Assembly (NCBI GenBank): GCA_944382965.1
Contig: CALWOA010000003.1
Location: 1-64,000 of the forward strand
DNA: 64,000 bases
Source: an uncultured Oscillospiraceae bacterium
Lineage (GTDB): Bacteria; Bacillota; Clostridia; Oscillospirales; Oscillospiraceae
Direction: 5' to 3'
The notes beneath the pieces were generated by a model. It made no database searches. It was given only the letters and a program-made list of their open reading frames with translations, and was not told where the DNA came from. Shown here one piece after another: positions 51,744 through 61,006 of the stretch (within the stretch, counting starts at the first letter, position 1; every line of letters starts with the position of its first letter). The position numbers and the translations under genes were made by a program.

Positions 51744-52652
51744 ATGAACCTGAAGCAAGCCCAGTACGTCAAAACCATTGCCGAATGCGGCAGCATCACC
51801 GCCGCTGCCAAGAAGCTGTTTGTCAGTCAGCCCTCCCTGAGCCAGATGCTGCGGCAGCTGGAGCAAGAAATCGGGCTGCCTATTTTTGACCGCAGCACCT
51901 CCCCTCTTCGTCTGACATATGCCGGTGAAAAATACCTGTATGCCGCCGAGCGCATTCTGGCTGCCAACAGCGAACTGGAAAGTCAGCTGCGGGAAATCAA
52001 GCAGCAGCACGCCGGACGGCTCCGGCTGGGCATCAGCGTCACCCGTGCCATGCAGGTGATGCCCCTGGTTCTTCCCCTGTTTGTCAACCAATATCCCAAC
52101 GTCACCCTGGAGCTCACGGAAAGCGGTTCGGCCACCTTGGAGGAACTTTTGCAGGCAGGCAGCATTGACCTGGCTTTGGCAGCCCTGGAATCCACCAGCA
52201 CCAACCTTGCCTATGAGTTGATTGAGAAGGAATCCATCGGCATACTGGCAGGACGGGACTCCAACACCGCCAAACGGTTCCGCTCCGGCACCCATCTTTC
52301 CCTGGATCGGGTGGAAGGTGACAGTTTCGTGTACCTGACCAAGGGCCATTCTTCCCGGGTGATCCAGGACAAGCTGTTCCGCCGCTATGGTTTCTCCCCC
52401 AATGTCCTGCTGGAGACAGATTCCCTGGAGGTAGGCCGTCGGGTAGCCATCGAATCCGGTGCCTGTATGATTCTGTCCGATATCTATGTGGATGAGTACG
52501 TCCACCAGCGCAAGGCAGAGTTTTTCCCCCTGCGGGATTTTGAAAACAACCGGCATTTCTACGCCTGCTACCGCAAGGATGAGTTTGTCCCCCGCTATGT
52601 CCGGGACTTCATCCAGATCAGCACAAAGGTGCTGATGCAGCAGCATGGTTAA
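51744..52652 (+). CDS. LysR-family transcriptional regulator, probable regulator of citrate genes
   Basis: The 302-residue protein has an N-terminal winged HTH (MNLKQAQYVKTIAECGSITAAAKKLFVSQPSLSQMLRQLEQEIGLPIFDR, residues 1-50), a linker helix and a type-2 periplasmic-binding-like effector domain (about 90-295). It is transcribed divergently from citDEF, which points to control of that operon, with citrate or a metabolite as likely effector. That function is inferred from position. Terminator at 52763-52804. Confidence 0.9.
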   Translation: MNLKQAQYVKTIAECGSITAAAKKLFVSQPSLSQMLRQLEQEIGLPIFDRSTSPLRLTYAGEKYLYAAERILAANSELESQLREIKQQHAGRLRLGISVTRAMQVMPLVLPLFVNQYPNVTLELTESGSATLEELLQAGSIDLALAALESTSTNLAYELIEKESIGILAGRDSNTAKRFRSGTHLSLDRVEGDSFVYLTKGHSSRVIQDKLFRRYGFSPNVLLETDSLEVGRRVAIESGACMILSDIYVDEYVHQRKAEFFPLRDFENNRHFYACYRKDEFVPRYVRDFIQISTKVLMQQHG

Positions 52653-52762
52653 CGTATTCCCTGTAGCCACACGCCCCAAGCGTATTGTTTTAATCATCCC
52701 ATTTTTTGTGGGAAACACAGCGTCAGCGGTGCCGTTCCTGTATTGGTTTTATAAAAAAGCAG

Positions 52763-52808
52763 CAACCCCTGTATAGGTTTGTTTTCCTATACAGGGGTTG
52801 TTTTATTT
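52763..52808. terminator. Shared terminator of the LysR gene and metG
   Basis: CAACCCCTGTATAGG (52763-52777) pairs perfectly with 52786-52800 around an 8-base loop. The plus strand continues TTTTATTT; the minus strand continues CTGCTTTTTTA. Confidence 0.93.
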
Positions 52809-52860
52809 GTTGCCCATTCTAACTGGACTTGTTCAATTATTCAGCGGGGATATTTTGAAG

Positions 52861-54810
52861 TTACACCAACCGGGAACCGGCAGGGATGTTGTCGCTGAGC
52901 ATTACCAGATTCAGCTTGTCCCCCCGCTCGGCGGACAGCAGCATGCCGCAGCTCATCTGGCCCATCATCTTCCGGGGGGCCAAGTTGGTCACCGCCACCA
53001 GGGTTTTGCCCACCAGCTCTTCCGGCTGGTAGTACTTGGCAATTCCGGACAGAATCTGCCGGGGCTCCTTGGTGCCGTCGTCCAGGGTAAACTTCAGCAG
53101 CTTGTCGGACTTCTTTACCTTCTCACAGTCAAGAACCTTCACCACCGTCATTTCCACCTTCTCAAACTGATCGAAGGTAATCTCCGGCAGCGGTTCGGGC
53201 AGGGGATCTTCCTGAGGTTCGGCGGAAGCCTTTTGCAGCTCTTCCAGAGCCGCCAGTTCCTTTTCCAGATCAATTCTGGGGAACAGGGGATTTCCGGCTA
53301 CCGTTGCCACATCCGCAGGCAGGGTGCCGAAAGCCTTCAGGCTGTCCCAGTCCATAGCGGCGCCGCCCAGACGCTTGCCGATTTCGGCAGCAGTGTCGGG
53401 CATGAAGGGGCTGAGCAGGCCGCCGCAGATGCGGACAGTCTCCAGCAGGTTGTACAGAACTCTTGCCAGCCGGGGCTTGTTCTCCTCGCTCTTGGCCAGC
53501 ACCCAGGGAGCGTTCTCGTCAATATACTTGTTGGCCCGGGAAATCACCTTGAACACCTCTGCCAGGGCGTTCTGGAAAGCGTACTTTTCCATCTGGGTTT
53601 CGTATGCATCCCGCAGACCGGAAACCATGGCAATCAGCTCGGCGTCCTTTTCCTCGTCTGCCAGCTGCTCGGCAGGCAGGTGCTCGCCAAAGTACTTCTG
53701 GGCCATGGCCACGGTACGGGACACCAGGTTGCCCAGGTCGTTGGCCAGATCCACGTTGATGGTGTTGATCAGCAGCTCATTGGAGAAGTTGCCGTCGGAG
53801 CCGAAGGGGAAGGACCGCAGCAGGAAGAACCGCAGAGCGTCCACGCCGAACCGCTCGGACAGCACATAGGGGTCCACCACGTTGCCCTTGGACTTGCTCA
53901 TCTTGCCGCCGTCCAACAGCAGCCAGCCGTGGCCGTAGACCTTCTTGGGCAGGGGCAGATTCAGGCTCATCAGCATTGCGGGCCAGATGATGGAGTGGAA
54001 GCGGACAATCTCCTTGCCGATGAAATGCACGTCGGCGGGCCAGAACTTGTCCAGGTCGTTGTACTTATCGTTCTCAAAGCCCAGGGCGGTCATGTAGTTG
54101 AACAGAGCGTCAATCCAGACGTAGACCACATGGCCCGGGTCAAAGTCCACCGGCACGCCCCAGGTGAAGCTGGTACGGGAGACGCACAGATCCTCCAGAC
54201 CGGGCTTGATGAAGTTGTTCACCATTTCGCTGACCCGGCTCCGGGGCTCCAGGAAGTCGGTATTTTCCAGCAGATCCTGCACCCGGTCGGCATACTTGCT
54301 CAGCCGGAAGAAGTAGGCTTCTTCCTCAGCATCCTGCACTTCTCTGCCGCAGTCGGGGCACTTGCCGTCCACCAGCTGGCTTTCCGTCCAGAAGGACTCA
54401 CAGGGCTTGCAATACTTACCGGTGTACTTGCCCTTGTAGATGTCCCCGTTTTCGTACATCTTCTTGAAAATCTTCTGGATGGCAGCCACATGGTAATCGT
54501 CGGTGGTGCGGATGAACCGGTCATAGGAAATGTTCATCAGCTTCCACAGATCCAGCACGCCCTTTTCGCCGGTGACAATGTTGTCCACGAACTGCTGGGG
54601 GGTCACGCCGGCTTCCTTGGCCTTGTCCTCAATCTTCTGGCCATGCTCGTCGGTGCCGGTAAGGAACATCACATCGTAACCCTGCAGCCGCTTGAACCGA
54701 GCCATAGTATCCGTAGCTACGGTGCAGTAGGCGTGACCGATATGGAGTTTGGCAGAGGGGTAGTAGATGGGAGTGGTAATGTAATATTTACCCTTGCATT
54801 TTTCGCACAT
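52861..54810 (-). CDS. metG: MetG: methionyl-tRNA synthetase
   Basis: The 649-residue class I synthetase starts MCEKCKGKYYITTPIYYPSA at 54810 behind TTAGGAGG. The HIGH motif appears as KLHIGHAYC, the zinc-knuckle as CKPCESF and CPDCGRE, and the KMSKS motif as GGKMSKSKGNVV. A C-terminal tRNA-binding domain (about residues 545-649: FEKVEMTVVKVLDCEKVKKSDKLLKF) is present, as in dimeric MetG. Expression is controlled by the Met T-box at 54829-55065. Confidence 0.98.
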   Translation of the reverse strand: MCEKCKGKYYITTPIYYPSAKLHIGHAYCTVATDTMARFKRLQGYDVMFLTGTDEHGQKIEDKAKEAGVTPQQFVDNIVTGEKGVLDLWKLMNISYDRFIRTTDDYHVAAIQKIFKKMYENGDIYKGKYTGKYCKPCESFWTESQLVDGKCPDCGREVQDAEEEAYFFRLSKYADRVQDLLENTDFLEPRSRVSEMVNNFIKPGLEDLCVSRTSFTWGVPVDFDPGHVVYVWIDALFNYMTALGFENDKYNDLDKFWPADVHFIGKEIVRFHSIIWPAMLMSLNLPLPKKVYGHGWLLLDGGKMSKSKGNVVDPYVLSERFGVDALRFFLLRSFPFGSDGNFSNELLINTINVDLANDLGNLVSRTVAMAQKYFGEHLPAEQLADEEKDAELIAMVSGLRDAYETQMEKYAFQNALAEVFKVISRANKYIDENAPWVLAKSEENKPRLARVLYNLLETVRICGGLLSPFMPDTAAEIGKRLGGAAMDWDSLKAFGTLPADVATVAGNPLFPRIDLEKELAALEELQKASAEPQEDPLPEPLPEITFDQFEKVEMTVVKVLDCEKVKKSDKLLKFTLDDGTKEPRQILSGIAKYYQPEELVGKTLVAVTNLAPRKMMGQMSCGMLLSAERGDKLNLVMLSDNIPAGSRLV

Positions 54811-54828
54811 AAAAATCCTCCTAACATA

Positions 54829-55065
54829 TGAAAAATCGCCCCGGGATAACCCAAGGGCGACAAAAATTGACGCGGTACCACCTTGTTTCGCGGAAAAGCC
54901 TTTCCGCCTCACAAATACGCTGTAACGGGCGTCCCCGGGAGCGGCTACCTATCGACGCTCCGGCTCCGAGACCATGTTCCGCTTCCGCAGCCGTACCCCC
55001 TCTCACCTGCCGGGGCTCTCTGAACGGGGCGCAAAGCCTACTCTTCTCTTCACAGCCTTCTACCT
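54829..55065 (-). promoter_or_regulatory. T-box leader (methionine) of metG
   Basis: On the minus strand the T-box sequence AGGTGGTACCGCG lies at 54871-54883. The terminator follows: TCGCCC (54855-54860) with GGGCGA (54836-54841), then TTTTT. Upstream lie Stem I features: GAGAAGAGTAGG (55034-55047, the AG-bulge region) and a specifier loop with ATG (54973-54975) in GGAACATGGTC. Uncharged tRNA-Met would favour the antiterminator and read through into metG. Confidence 0.94.
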
Positions 55066-55074
55066 ATTTTGGTT

Positions 55075-55104
55075 ATTATATCCCGAAATGGGGCATTTTG
55101 TCAA
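55075..55104 (-). promoter_or_regulatory. Promoter of the metG T-box transcript
   Basis: Minus strand: TTGACA (55099-55104), 18-base spacer, TATAAT (55075-55080). It lies in the 35-base gap after the eutH stop; no terminator separates eutH from it. Confidence 0.88.
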
Positions 55105-55110
55105 CACCCA

Positions 55111-56190
55111 TTATCCTTCTTCTTTCCGGGTCAGCCACAGCGCCACCGCAATGGCACTGACGCCTCCTGCCAGCTTGCCCGCAATCATGGCCCCCATGAT
55201 TTCCGGCGCAAACCCGGCGGCAAAACCCAGATGATCGCCGAATACAAAGGCTGCCGACACGGCGAAGGCAATGTTGACCACCTTGCCTCGGTAGTTCATT
55301 TCCTTCACTAGGCCGAAGGTGGCAATGGAATTGGCAAGGCTGGCAATCAGTCCCGCCGCGGCGGCATCATTGATGCCCAGGGTTTTCCCCACCGCCATCA
55401 GCGGCTTTCGCAGCAGTTTGGTGATGACGAACACCAGGGGGAAGGCTCCCGCCAGCACAATGGCAATGGTTCCCACGGTGGCAAAGCCTTCCGAAATCGG
55501 GGCCATCCCGGGAATCAGGGCAAATCCGGTCAGCGCCTCCACAATGGCAGCCGCCAGACCGATGGTCACCAGGGCCACAACCCCTTTGCCGAATACCGCA
55601 AAGCCCCGGACCATGGCGCTTTCCGCCTTCCAAAGTCCCAAGGCAATCAGCGCCGCCAGAATCACAATGGGCAGCAGATTTCGCAGCACCATCATAATGG
55701 GATACCCTGCCACCAAACCACCCACCAGGATGCCCACTGGGATGGTCACAATGCCGCACAGGATTCCCTTGGCCATCACCGGGCGGTCGGATTCTTCCAG
55801 AATTCCCATGGCAACGGGAATGGTAAACACAATGGTCGCCCCCAGCATGGAGCCGGTAATCACGCCCCCCAGCAATGCCGCCTGGGGATTGTCCGTCATC
55901 TGCTGGGCCAGAGCGCCGCCGCCCATGTCACAGGCCAGCAAGGACCCGGCGAACATAGCAGGGTCTGCCCCCAGAAGCCGGAACACCGGTACCACCACCG
56001 GCCGCAGAATCGCCGCCAGTACCGGCGCCAGGGACACAATTCCCACCATGGCCAGGGCCAGGGAGCCCATGGCCAGAATGCCGTTTTCAAACTCCTGCCC
56101 CAGTCCAAATCGATTGCCCAGAATCCGGTCAATGGCACCCAGCACCGCAAAAGCCGCCATTACCGCAATGAGTATTTCGTGAAAGGACAT
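55111..56190 (-). CDS. eutH: EutH: ethanolamine permease
   Basis: The 359-residue protein has about ten membrane segments and the EutH family blocks DRILGNRFGLGQEFENGILAMGSLALAMVGI, LLACDMGGGALAQQM, GIPVAMGIL-type segment, and NSIATFGLVKEMNYRGKVVNIAFAVSAAFVFGDHLGFAAGF near the end. EutH supports ethanolamine uptake when the amine is scarce or protonated. It is the last gene of the eut operon in the window. Confidence 0.95.
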   Translation of the reverse strand: MSFHEILIAVMAAFAVLGAIDRILGNRFGLGQEFENGILAMGSLALAMVGIVSLAPVLAAILRPVVVPVFRLLGADPAMFAGSLLACDMGGGALAQQMTDNPQAALLGGVITGSMLGATIVFTIPVAMGILEESDRPVMAKGILCGIVTIPVGILVGGLVAGYPIMMVLRNLLPIVILAALIALGLWKAESAMVRGFAVFGKGVVALVTIGLAAAIVEALTGFALIPGMAPISEGFATVGTIAIVLAGAFPLVFVITKLLRKPLMAVGKTLGINDAAAAGLIASLANSIATFGLVKEMNYRGKVVNIAFAVSAAFVFGDHLGFAAGFAPEIMGAMIAGKLAGGVSAIAVALWLTRKEEG

Positions 56191-56211
56191 ATCCTTTCCC
56201 TCCTCCGGATT

Positions 56212-56442
56212 CTATTTTTCGTCCACAATGGCCACCACTGCCGCATCCACCGGAGCGTCCATACAGTACTTCGATGCTACCGTGCCGGTAGCCAGCAGCA
56301 CCCGGTCGCCGGTTCCGGCTCCCACCTGGTCTGCCGCTACAATGGTCTGCCCGTCGGCTTCCACCACCAGGAAAGTCTGCCCTTGCAGACATGCCGCTTT
56401 CCGGGTGGCCCAGATGGCGCCGATCACATTTCCTACCTTCAT
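56212..56442 (-). CDS. eutN: EutN/CcmL-family microcompartment vertex protein
   Basis: The 76-residue protein (MKVGNVIGAIWATRKAACLQ at the start, then GQTFLVVEADGQ and GAGTGDRVLLATGTVASKY) belongs to the pentameric BMC vertex proteins that close the corners of the shell. It starts at ATG 56442, overlapping the stop of the upstream gene by 4 bases. Length is slightly under the usual 85-95. Confidence 0.93.
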   Translation of the reverse strand: MKVGNVIGAIWATRKAACLQGQTFLVVEADGQTIVAADQVGAGTGDRVLLATGTVASKYCMDAPVDAAVVAIVDEK

Positions 56443-56837
56443 TTTGTTCCCTCCATAATTTCCCTGGCCAGGGGGGTCAATACCGCCCCGGGGCTGGGCT
56501 GCTGCCCGGTAGAGCGCAAAATCCGGGCTTCTTCCGCCGTAATCAGTTTTTTCCGACCGCCGTCGGTAAACAGAACGCCCCAGTTTTTCAGCTCCCGCTG
56601 GGCAGCAGTGAGACTTCCGGACAGTGCCCGGTTTTTGGGAGCCTCCGGCAGTCCGGGAGTGTACAGGTACACCGGCTTTCCCTCCGCCAGGGCCTGCAAT
56701 ACCCGTTCTTCCTGAAACCGCAACAGCTGGGAAAGGCTCAGCGAGCCGATCACCACCGCATCATAGGGTTCTTCCGTTACATATTGATAGCCCAGCTGCG
56801 CCATGGGCTCCTTGCCCATCAGCAGCGCCCGGGTCAT
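56439..56837 (-). CDS. Eut-operon-associated protein of unknown function
   Basis: The 132-residue protein reads as an alpha/beta fold (PYDAVVIGSLSLSQLLRF, GKPVYLYTPGLPEAP, WGVLFTDGGRKKLITAEEARIL). It resembles, from memory, a TIGRFAM-defined Eut-associated family found only in ethanolamine operons outside Proteobacteria, though those members tend to be longer. No catalytic motif is apparent. It overlaps pduL upstream and eutN downstream by 4 bases each, so it is tightly coupled to the microcompartment genes. Confidence 0.7.
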   Translation of the reverse strand: MTRALLMGKEPMAQLGYQYVTEEPYDAVVIGSLSLSQLLRFQEERVLQALAEGKPVYLYTPGLPEAPKNRALSGSLTAAQRELKNWGVLFTDGGRKKLITAEEARILRSTGQQPSPGAVLTPLAREIMEGTK

Positions 56838-57436
56838 GGAACAATCCTCCCCAGATCGCCCTTGCGGAAGCCACAGGCGTTGGCTTCGTCATAGTCCAGA
56901 TGGGCAAAACTGGCAAACTCCGGGCTGACCCGCACCGCCACGTCGGAGAACATCAAAGGCCGGTCGGTAAGGACTTGCAGCTTCACAACCTGCTTGTCCC
57001 GCACCCCGAACCGGGCAGCATCCTCCGGGGTCAGGTGGATGTGCCGCTTGGCGGCAACCACCCCCTGGGTCAGTTCCACCCGTCCCCGGGGACCAACCAG
57101 AACCGCTCCCGGACTGCCCGCCACATCCCCGGACAGCCGCACCGGCGGATCAATGCCCAGTGTCCGTCCATCGGTCAGGGAAATCTCCACCTGGGCCTCT
57201 TTCCGTTCCGGCCCCAAAACCGCCACATTTTCAAATTTTCCCTTGGGGCCAATCACTGTGACCCGTTCCTCCGCCAAATACTGGCCCGGCTGGGAAAGGG
57301 GCCGTTTGGGAGTCAGGGGGTGTCCAAATAGGGCCAGGGCCTGTTCTTTTGTCACATGCACATGCCGTCCGGAAGCTTCCAGCTCCACAAACAGCCGCTT
57401 TACCACGCTTTGCACCAGCGCGTCCAATTCCTGCAT
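56834..57436 (-). CDS. pduL: PduL-type phosphotransacylase (EutD role)
   Basis: The 200-residue protein interconverts acetyl-CoA and acetyl phosphate. It shows the two PduL half-domains with zinc-binding His clusters: RHVHVTKE near residue 24, AKRHIHLTPEDAARFGV near residue 130, and the C-terminal HLDYDEANACGF. Together with EutE it recycles CoA inside the compartment and yields acetyl phosphate for ATP. It starts at ATG 57436 behind GGAGGTTGG, 16 bases after eutE. Confidence 0.94.
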   Translation of the reverse strand: MQELDALVQSVVKRLFVELEASGRHVHVTKEQALALFGHPLTPKRPLSQPGQYLAEERVTVIGPKGKFENVAVLGPERKEAQVEISLTDGRTLGIDPPVRLSGDVAGSPGAVLVGPRGRVELTQGVVAAKRHIHLTPEDAARFGVRDKQVVKLQVLTDRPLMFSDVAVRVSPEFASFAHLDYDEANACGFRKGDLGRIVP

Positions 57437-57451
57437 GGGTACCCAACCTCC

Positions 57452-58882
57452 TTATCCCAGCCGCTGCAGAATTTTCTCCGTCAGCAGCTGCACCAACTCG
57501 TCATTCACCGTCAGCGACTTCTGGGCGGGCTGCTCCCCCGTGTCCCAGGCCACCCGGCGAATGTTAATCAGATCCATGGGAGAAATGTTATTGGAGGAGC
57601 TGCTGCCGCCCACAGCCCCGCAGCCCAGGGTCAGCGCCGGGAACAGTCCCGTAGTAGCGCCGATGCCCCCCAGTGCCGCCGGTGTATTCACCAGGAACCG
57701 GGACACGGGGATTTTCGCTGCGAAGCGCCGGATTACCCCTTCGTCGGTGGCGTGCATGGCAAAGGTGTGCCCGCTTCCTTCGTGGGTCAGAATTTTGACG
57801 CACATATTCAGCACTGCTTCCTCGTTCTCCATCACATAAAACGCCAGCACCGGGCAGAGCTTTTCCATGGAGTAAGGCTGGGCAGGGCCGGCCTCTTCCT
57901 CCCGGGCTACCAGAATCTTCGTCCCCTGAGGTACGGAGAATCCTGCCAGTTTGGCAAGGTATTCCGCCGGTTTTCCCACAATCTCCGGATTCAGTGCACC
58001 GGAGGGCCGGAACAGCAGCTTTGCCAGCTTCCCCGCCTGCTCCGCATCCATAAAATAGAATCCCTGGCGCTGGGCTTCCGCTTTTACCTGAGTTTCCAGG
58101 GCTTTTTCCACAATGATGCTCTGCTCCGAAGCGCAGACCGTACCGTTATCGAAGGTTTTCGACCGGGTGATGCAGGACAGGGCCTGGGAAATGTCCGCAC
58201 TGTGGTGGATATACGCCGGGCCGTTGCCCGCTCCCACGCCGATGGCAGGCTTTCCGGAGGAGTAGGCCGCCTTCACCATTCCCGGCCCGCCGGTGGCGAG
58301 AATCAGCCGCACCGGCTCCGCTTTCATCAGTTCCTGGCATCCGTCCAGAGAAGGAATGCTCAGGCAGGCCACGCTGCCTTTGGGTGCTCCGGCCCTTTCC
58401 GCTGCCGAAGCCACAATCTCCGCCGCCCTCCGGGTACAGGCCAGAGCCTTGGGATGGGGGGAAAAGACAATGCTGTTTCCCGCTTTCAGGGCGATGATGG
58501 CCTTGTAGCAGACGGTGGAGGTTGGGTTGGTGCTGGGCACAATGGCGGCAATCACCCCCACCGGCACACCGATTTCCCAGAGCTTATCCTGCTGGTTTTC
58601 CTTCAGCAACCCCACAGTTTTCATCCCCCGAATGGCTGTTGCCAGGGTTTCGGAAGCGAAGCGGTTTTTGGTAATTTTGTCCTCCACATTGCCAAAGCCC
58701 GTTTCCTTTACCGCCATTTCCGCAAGGGCCGCCGCTTCCCCGGCAAAGGCCTTGGCTACCGCTTCTACGATGGCGTCCAGGGCTTCCTGGGGCATTGCGG
58801 CCAGCTCCTGCTGGGCAATCTGGGCCTGGCGGGCAGCACTGCGGGCTTCCTGCCGGGCAGCCAAATCCTTGTCAAATTCCAT
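57452..58882 (-). CDS. eutE: EutE: acetylating acetaldehyde dehydrogenase
   Basis: The 476-residue protein oxidises acetaldehyde to acetyl-CoA. It has PVGVIAAIVPSTNPTSTVCYKAIIALKAGN, LATGGPGMVKAAYSSGKPAIGVGAGN, the catalytic Cys in KTFDNGTVCASEQSII, and the Gly/Ser-rich C-terminal block GCGAVGGSSSSNNISPMDLIN typical of EutE/PduP. The helical, Ala-rich N-terminus (residues 1-45) could serve as an encapsulation peptide. It lies directly downstream of eutB. Confidence 0.95.
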   Translation of the reverse strand: MEFDKDLAARQEARSAARQAQIAQQELAAMPQEALDAIVEAVAKAFAGEAAALAEMAVKETGFGNVEDKITKNRFASETLATAIRGMKTVGLLKENQQDKLWEIGVPVGVIAAIVPSTNPTSTVCYKAIIALKAGNSIVFSPHPKALACTRRAAEIVASAAERAGAPKGSVACLSIPSLDGCQELMKAEPVRLILATGGPGMVKAAYSSGKPAIGVGAGNGPAYIHHSADISQALSCITRSKTFDNGTVCASEQSIIVEKALETQVKAEAQRQGFYFMDAEQAGKLAKLLFRPSGALNPEIVGKPAEYLAKLAGFSVPQGTKILVAREEEAGPAQPYSMEKLCPVLAFYVMENEEAVLNMCVKILTHEGSGHTFAMHATDEGVIRRFAAKIPVSRFLVNTPAALGGIGATTGLFPALTLGCGAVGGSSSSNNISPMDLINIRRVAWDTGEQPAQKSLTVNDELVQLLTEKILQRLG

Positions 58883-58898
58883 ATTTTTCTCCCCTTCC

Positions 58899-60263
58899 CT
58901 AGAACAGCAGACTGGAACCGTCTCCGGCCTTTTTCGTCAGCTTTCCGTTTTCCACGAAACCCATGGTTTCCAGCCAGCGCTGGAATTCCGGGATGGCGGT
59001 TTTCCCCGTCAGCTCCCGCAGGGCCGCCGTTTCCCGGAAGCCGGTGGTCTGGTAGTTGAGCATGATATCGTCTCCATGGGGAATGCCCATGAAGTAATTG
59101 CACCCCGCCAGGGTCAGCAGACTTGCCAGATTCTCAATATCGTTCTGGTCGGCCTTCATGTGGTTGGTGTAGCAGCAGTCGCAGCCCATGGAAATGCCGG
59201 TAAGCTTGCCCATAAAGTGGTCTTCCAGTCCCGCCCGGGTGACCTGCCGGGCATCGTACAGGTATTCCGGCCCGATAAAGCCCACCACGGTATTCACCAG
59301 GAAGGGCTGGAACCGCTTGGCAAAGCCGTAGCACCGGGCCTCCATGGTCACCTGGTCGGTGTTGTGGTGGGCGTTGGAGCTAAGCTCGGAGCCCTGCCCG
59401 GTTTCAAAGTACATCACATTCGGCCCTTCGGCGGTGCCTTCTTTCAGCAGCAGCTGTCGGGCTTCCTCCAATGTTGCCGCCGAGAAGCCAAAGGCTTCGT
59501 TGCCCTTCTGGCTGCCGGCAATGGACTGGAAAATCAGGTCACAGGGCGCTCCCGCCCGGACAGCCTTCATCTGGGCCGTCACATGGGCCAGAACACAGAT
59601 CTGAGTGGGAATCTGCCAATGTTCCTTGATCTCCTGGAACCGGCGCAATACCTTGCCCACCTGCTCCGGGCTGTCCGTCACCGGGTTCAGGCCAATCACC
59701 GCATCACCGGCACCGAAGCTCAGCCCTTCCAGAGTAGAGGCCGTGATGCCCTCGGGGTCATCGGTGGTGTGGTTGGGCTGAAGCCGGCAGCTCAAGGTGC
59801 CAGGCAGGCCGATGGTGGTATTGCAGTGGGCGGTGACGGTGATTTTCTGGGCAGCGTAAATCAGATCCAGGTTGCCCATGATCTTGCACACCGCCGCCAC
59901 CATTTCCGCCGTCAGTCCCCGGCTGAGTTTGCGGATATCCGCGCCGGTTGTGGACTCGCTGAGAATCCACTCCCGCAGGTCGGACACCGTCCAACCCCGG
60001 ATTTTGTTGTAGACGGTTTCGTTCACGTCATCCTGAATGATCCGGGTTACCTCGTCCTCTTCATAAGGTACCGCTGGGCTTTCCCGGAGGTCACCCAGGG
60101 TCAGTGCCGACAGTACCACCTTGGCAGCCACCCGCTCCTGGGCGCTTTCCGCCGCCAATCCCGCCAGCTTGTCTCCGGTTTTCTCCTCATTGGCCTTAGC
60201 CAGTACCTCTTTGATATCCCGGAATGTGTAAGTTTTCCCCAACAGGGTGGTTTTCAGCTTCAT
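58899..60263 (-). CDS. eutB: EutB: ethanolamine ammonia-lyase large subunit
   Basis: EutB is the catalytic subunit of the adenosylcobalamin-dependent lyase that splits ethanolamine to acetaldehyde and ammonia. The start is ATG 60263 (MKLKTTLLGKTYTFRDIKEV), 8 bases past AAAGGA, giving 454 residues, the normal length. Typical blocks are HCNTTIGLPGTLSCRLQPNHTTDDPEGI, GAGDAVIGLNPVTDS, YFETGQGSELSSNAHHN and GISMGCDCCYTNHMKADQND. It is separated from eutC by eutL, eutM and eutT, an unusual order. Confidence 0.97.
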   Translation of the reverse strand: MKLKTTLLGKTYTFRDIKEVLAKANEEKTGDKLAGLAAESAQERVAAKVVLSALTLGDLRESPAVPYEEDEVTRIIQDDVNETVYNKIRGWTVSDLREWILSESTTGADIRKLSRGLTAEMVAAVCKIMGNLDLIYAAQKITVTAHCNTTIGLPGTLSCRLQPNHTTDDPEGITASTLEGLSFGAGDAVIGLNPVTDSPEQVGKVLRRFQEIKEHWQIPTQICVLAHVTAQMKAVRAGAPCDLIFQSIAGSQKGNEAFGFSAATLEEARQLLLKEGTAEGPNVMYFETGQGSELSSNAHHNTDQVTMEARCYGFAKRFQPFLVNTVVGFIGPEYLYDARQVTRAGLEDHFMGKLTGISMGCDCCYTNHMKADQNDIENLASLLTLAGCNYFMGIPHGDDIMLNYQTTGFRETAALRELTGKTAIPEFQRWLETMGFVENGKLTKKAGDGSSLLF

Positions 60264-60310
60264 AGTGTTCATCCTTTTGTCCATGGGGCGTCCGGGCATT
60301 CCGGACACGG

Positions 60311-61006
60311 TCAGACCGTGCCCGGATGTTCCGCTTTTTTACGCACCATCAAAATATAGAGCATACTGCTCATCCGATTCAGCGCCCGGAGAAGATCCAC
60401 CCGTGTGGGGTTGCCCTCCCGGTCGGAAAAGGCCGTCACCGCCGAGAGTTCTGCTTCCCGGGCAGCGCACCGGGCCCGGTTCAGCCGGGCAATCACCGGC
60501 CCATCCCCAGCCTCCGGCATAAAGTGGGGCTGACCGTAGTACTCCTGGGGAAAGTGACTGCGTCTGCGCTGCTCCTGCTCCGTAAGGCCGCACAGGGTAT
60601 CCCACTGCAGCTTCTCTTCTAGCACGTCACAGCGAATAATCTGCCGGGCCAGTGCCAGGATCTCCCCCACCGGATTTTCCAAGTCTTTGTCCGCCTGCTG
60701 GCACAGAATCAGCTCTGCCTCCAGGGTGTCCATCTTTCCCCGGAAGAGAATCCGACTGTGGTTTTTTGGCACCAATACCTGGGCGTTGAGATGGGTCATA
60801 TGCTCCGGCTTTTCTTCCAGAAATCCCCCGCTCAGCAGCCGGTAGCGTTCGACCTTGGCCTGCTCCGCCGGTAAAATGGCGATCCGCTCCCGGCTTAAAT
60901 AGTCCCTTGCCCCGCTGGTGAGCTGGTCCCCTTTGCCCAGGTAGTAGACCCGTTTTCCGTCCCGGTTGCGAATATTGGCCCGGACGGCCTGCTCATCCAG
61001 CAGCAT
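60311..61006 (-). CDS. eutT: EutT: corrinoid adenosyltransferase
   Basis: EutT makes adenosylcobalamin for the ammonia-lyase. The 231-residue protein resembles the Firmicutes EutT group: VYYLGKGDQLTSGARDYLSRERI at the start, LFRGKMDTLEAELILCQQADKDLENPVGEILALARQIIRCDVLEE in the middle, and a PduO-like C-terminal helix (LLRALNRMSSMLYILMV). The double-Cys metal motif of Salmonella EutT is absent, fitting the metal-independent class. Start overlaps the eutM stop. Confidence 0.88.
   Translation of the reverse strand: MLLDEQAVRANIRNRDGKRVYYLGKGDQLTSGARDYLSRERIAILPAEQAKVERYRLLSGGFLEEKPEHMTHLNAQVLVPKNHSRILFRGKMDTLEAELILCQQADKDLENPVGEILALARQIIRCDVLEEKLQWDTLCGLTEQEQRRRSHFPQEYYGQPHFMPEAGDGPVIARLNRARCAAREAELSAVTAFSDREGNPTRVDLLRALNRMSSMLYILMVRKKAEHPGTV

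Noticed and set aside
52798-54831. A 677-codon open frame on the plus strand opposite metG
   Set aside because: metG is certain on the other strand; the antisense product is low complexity and matches no family.
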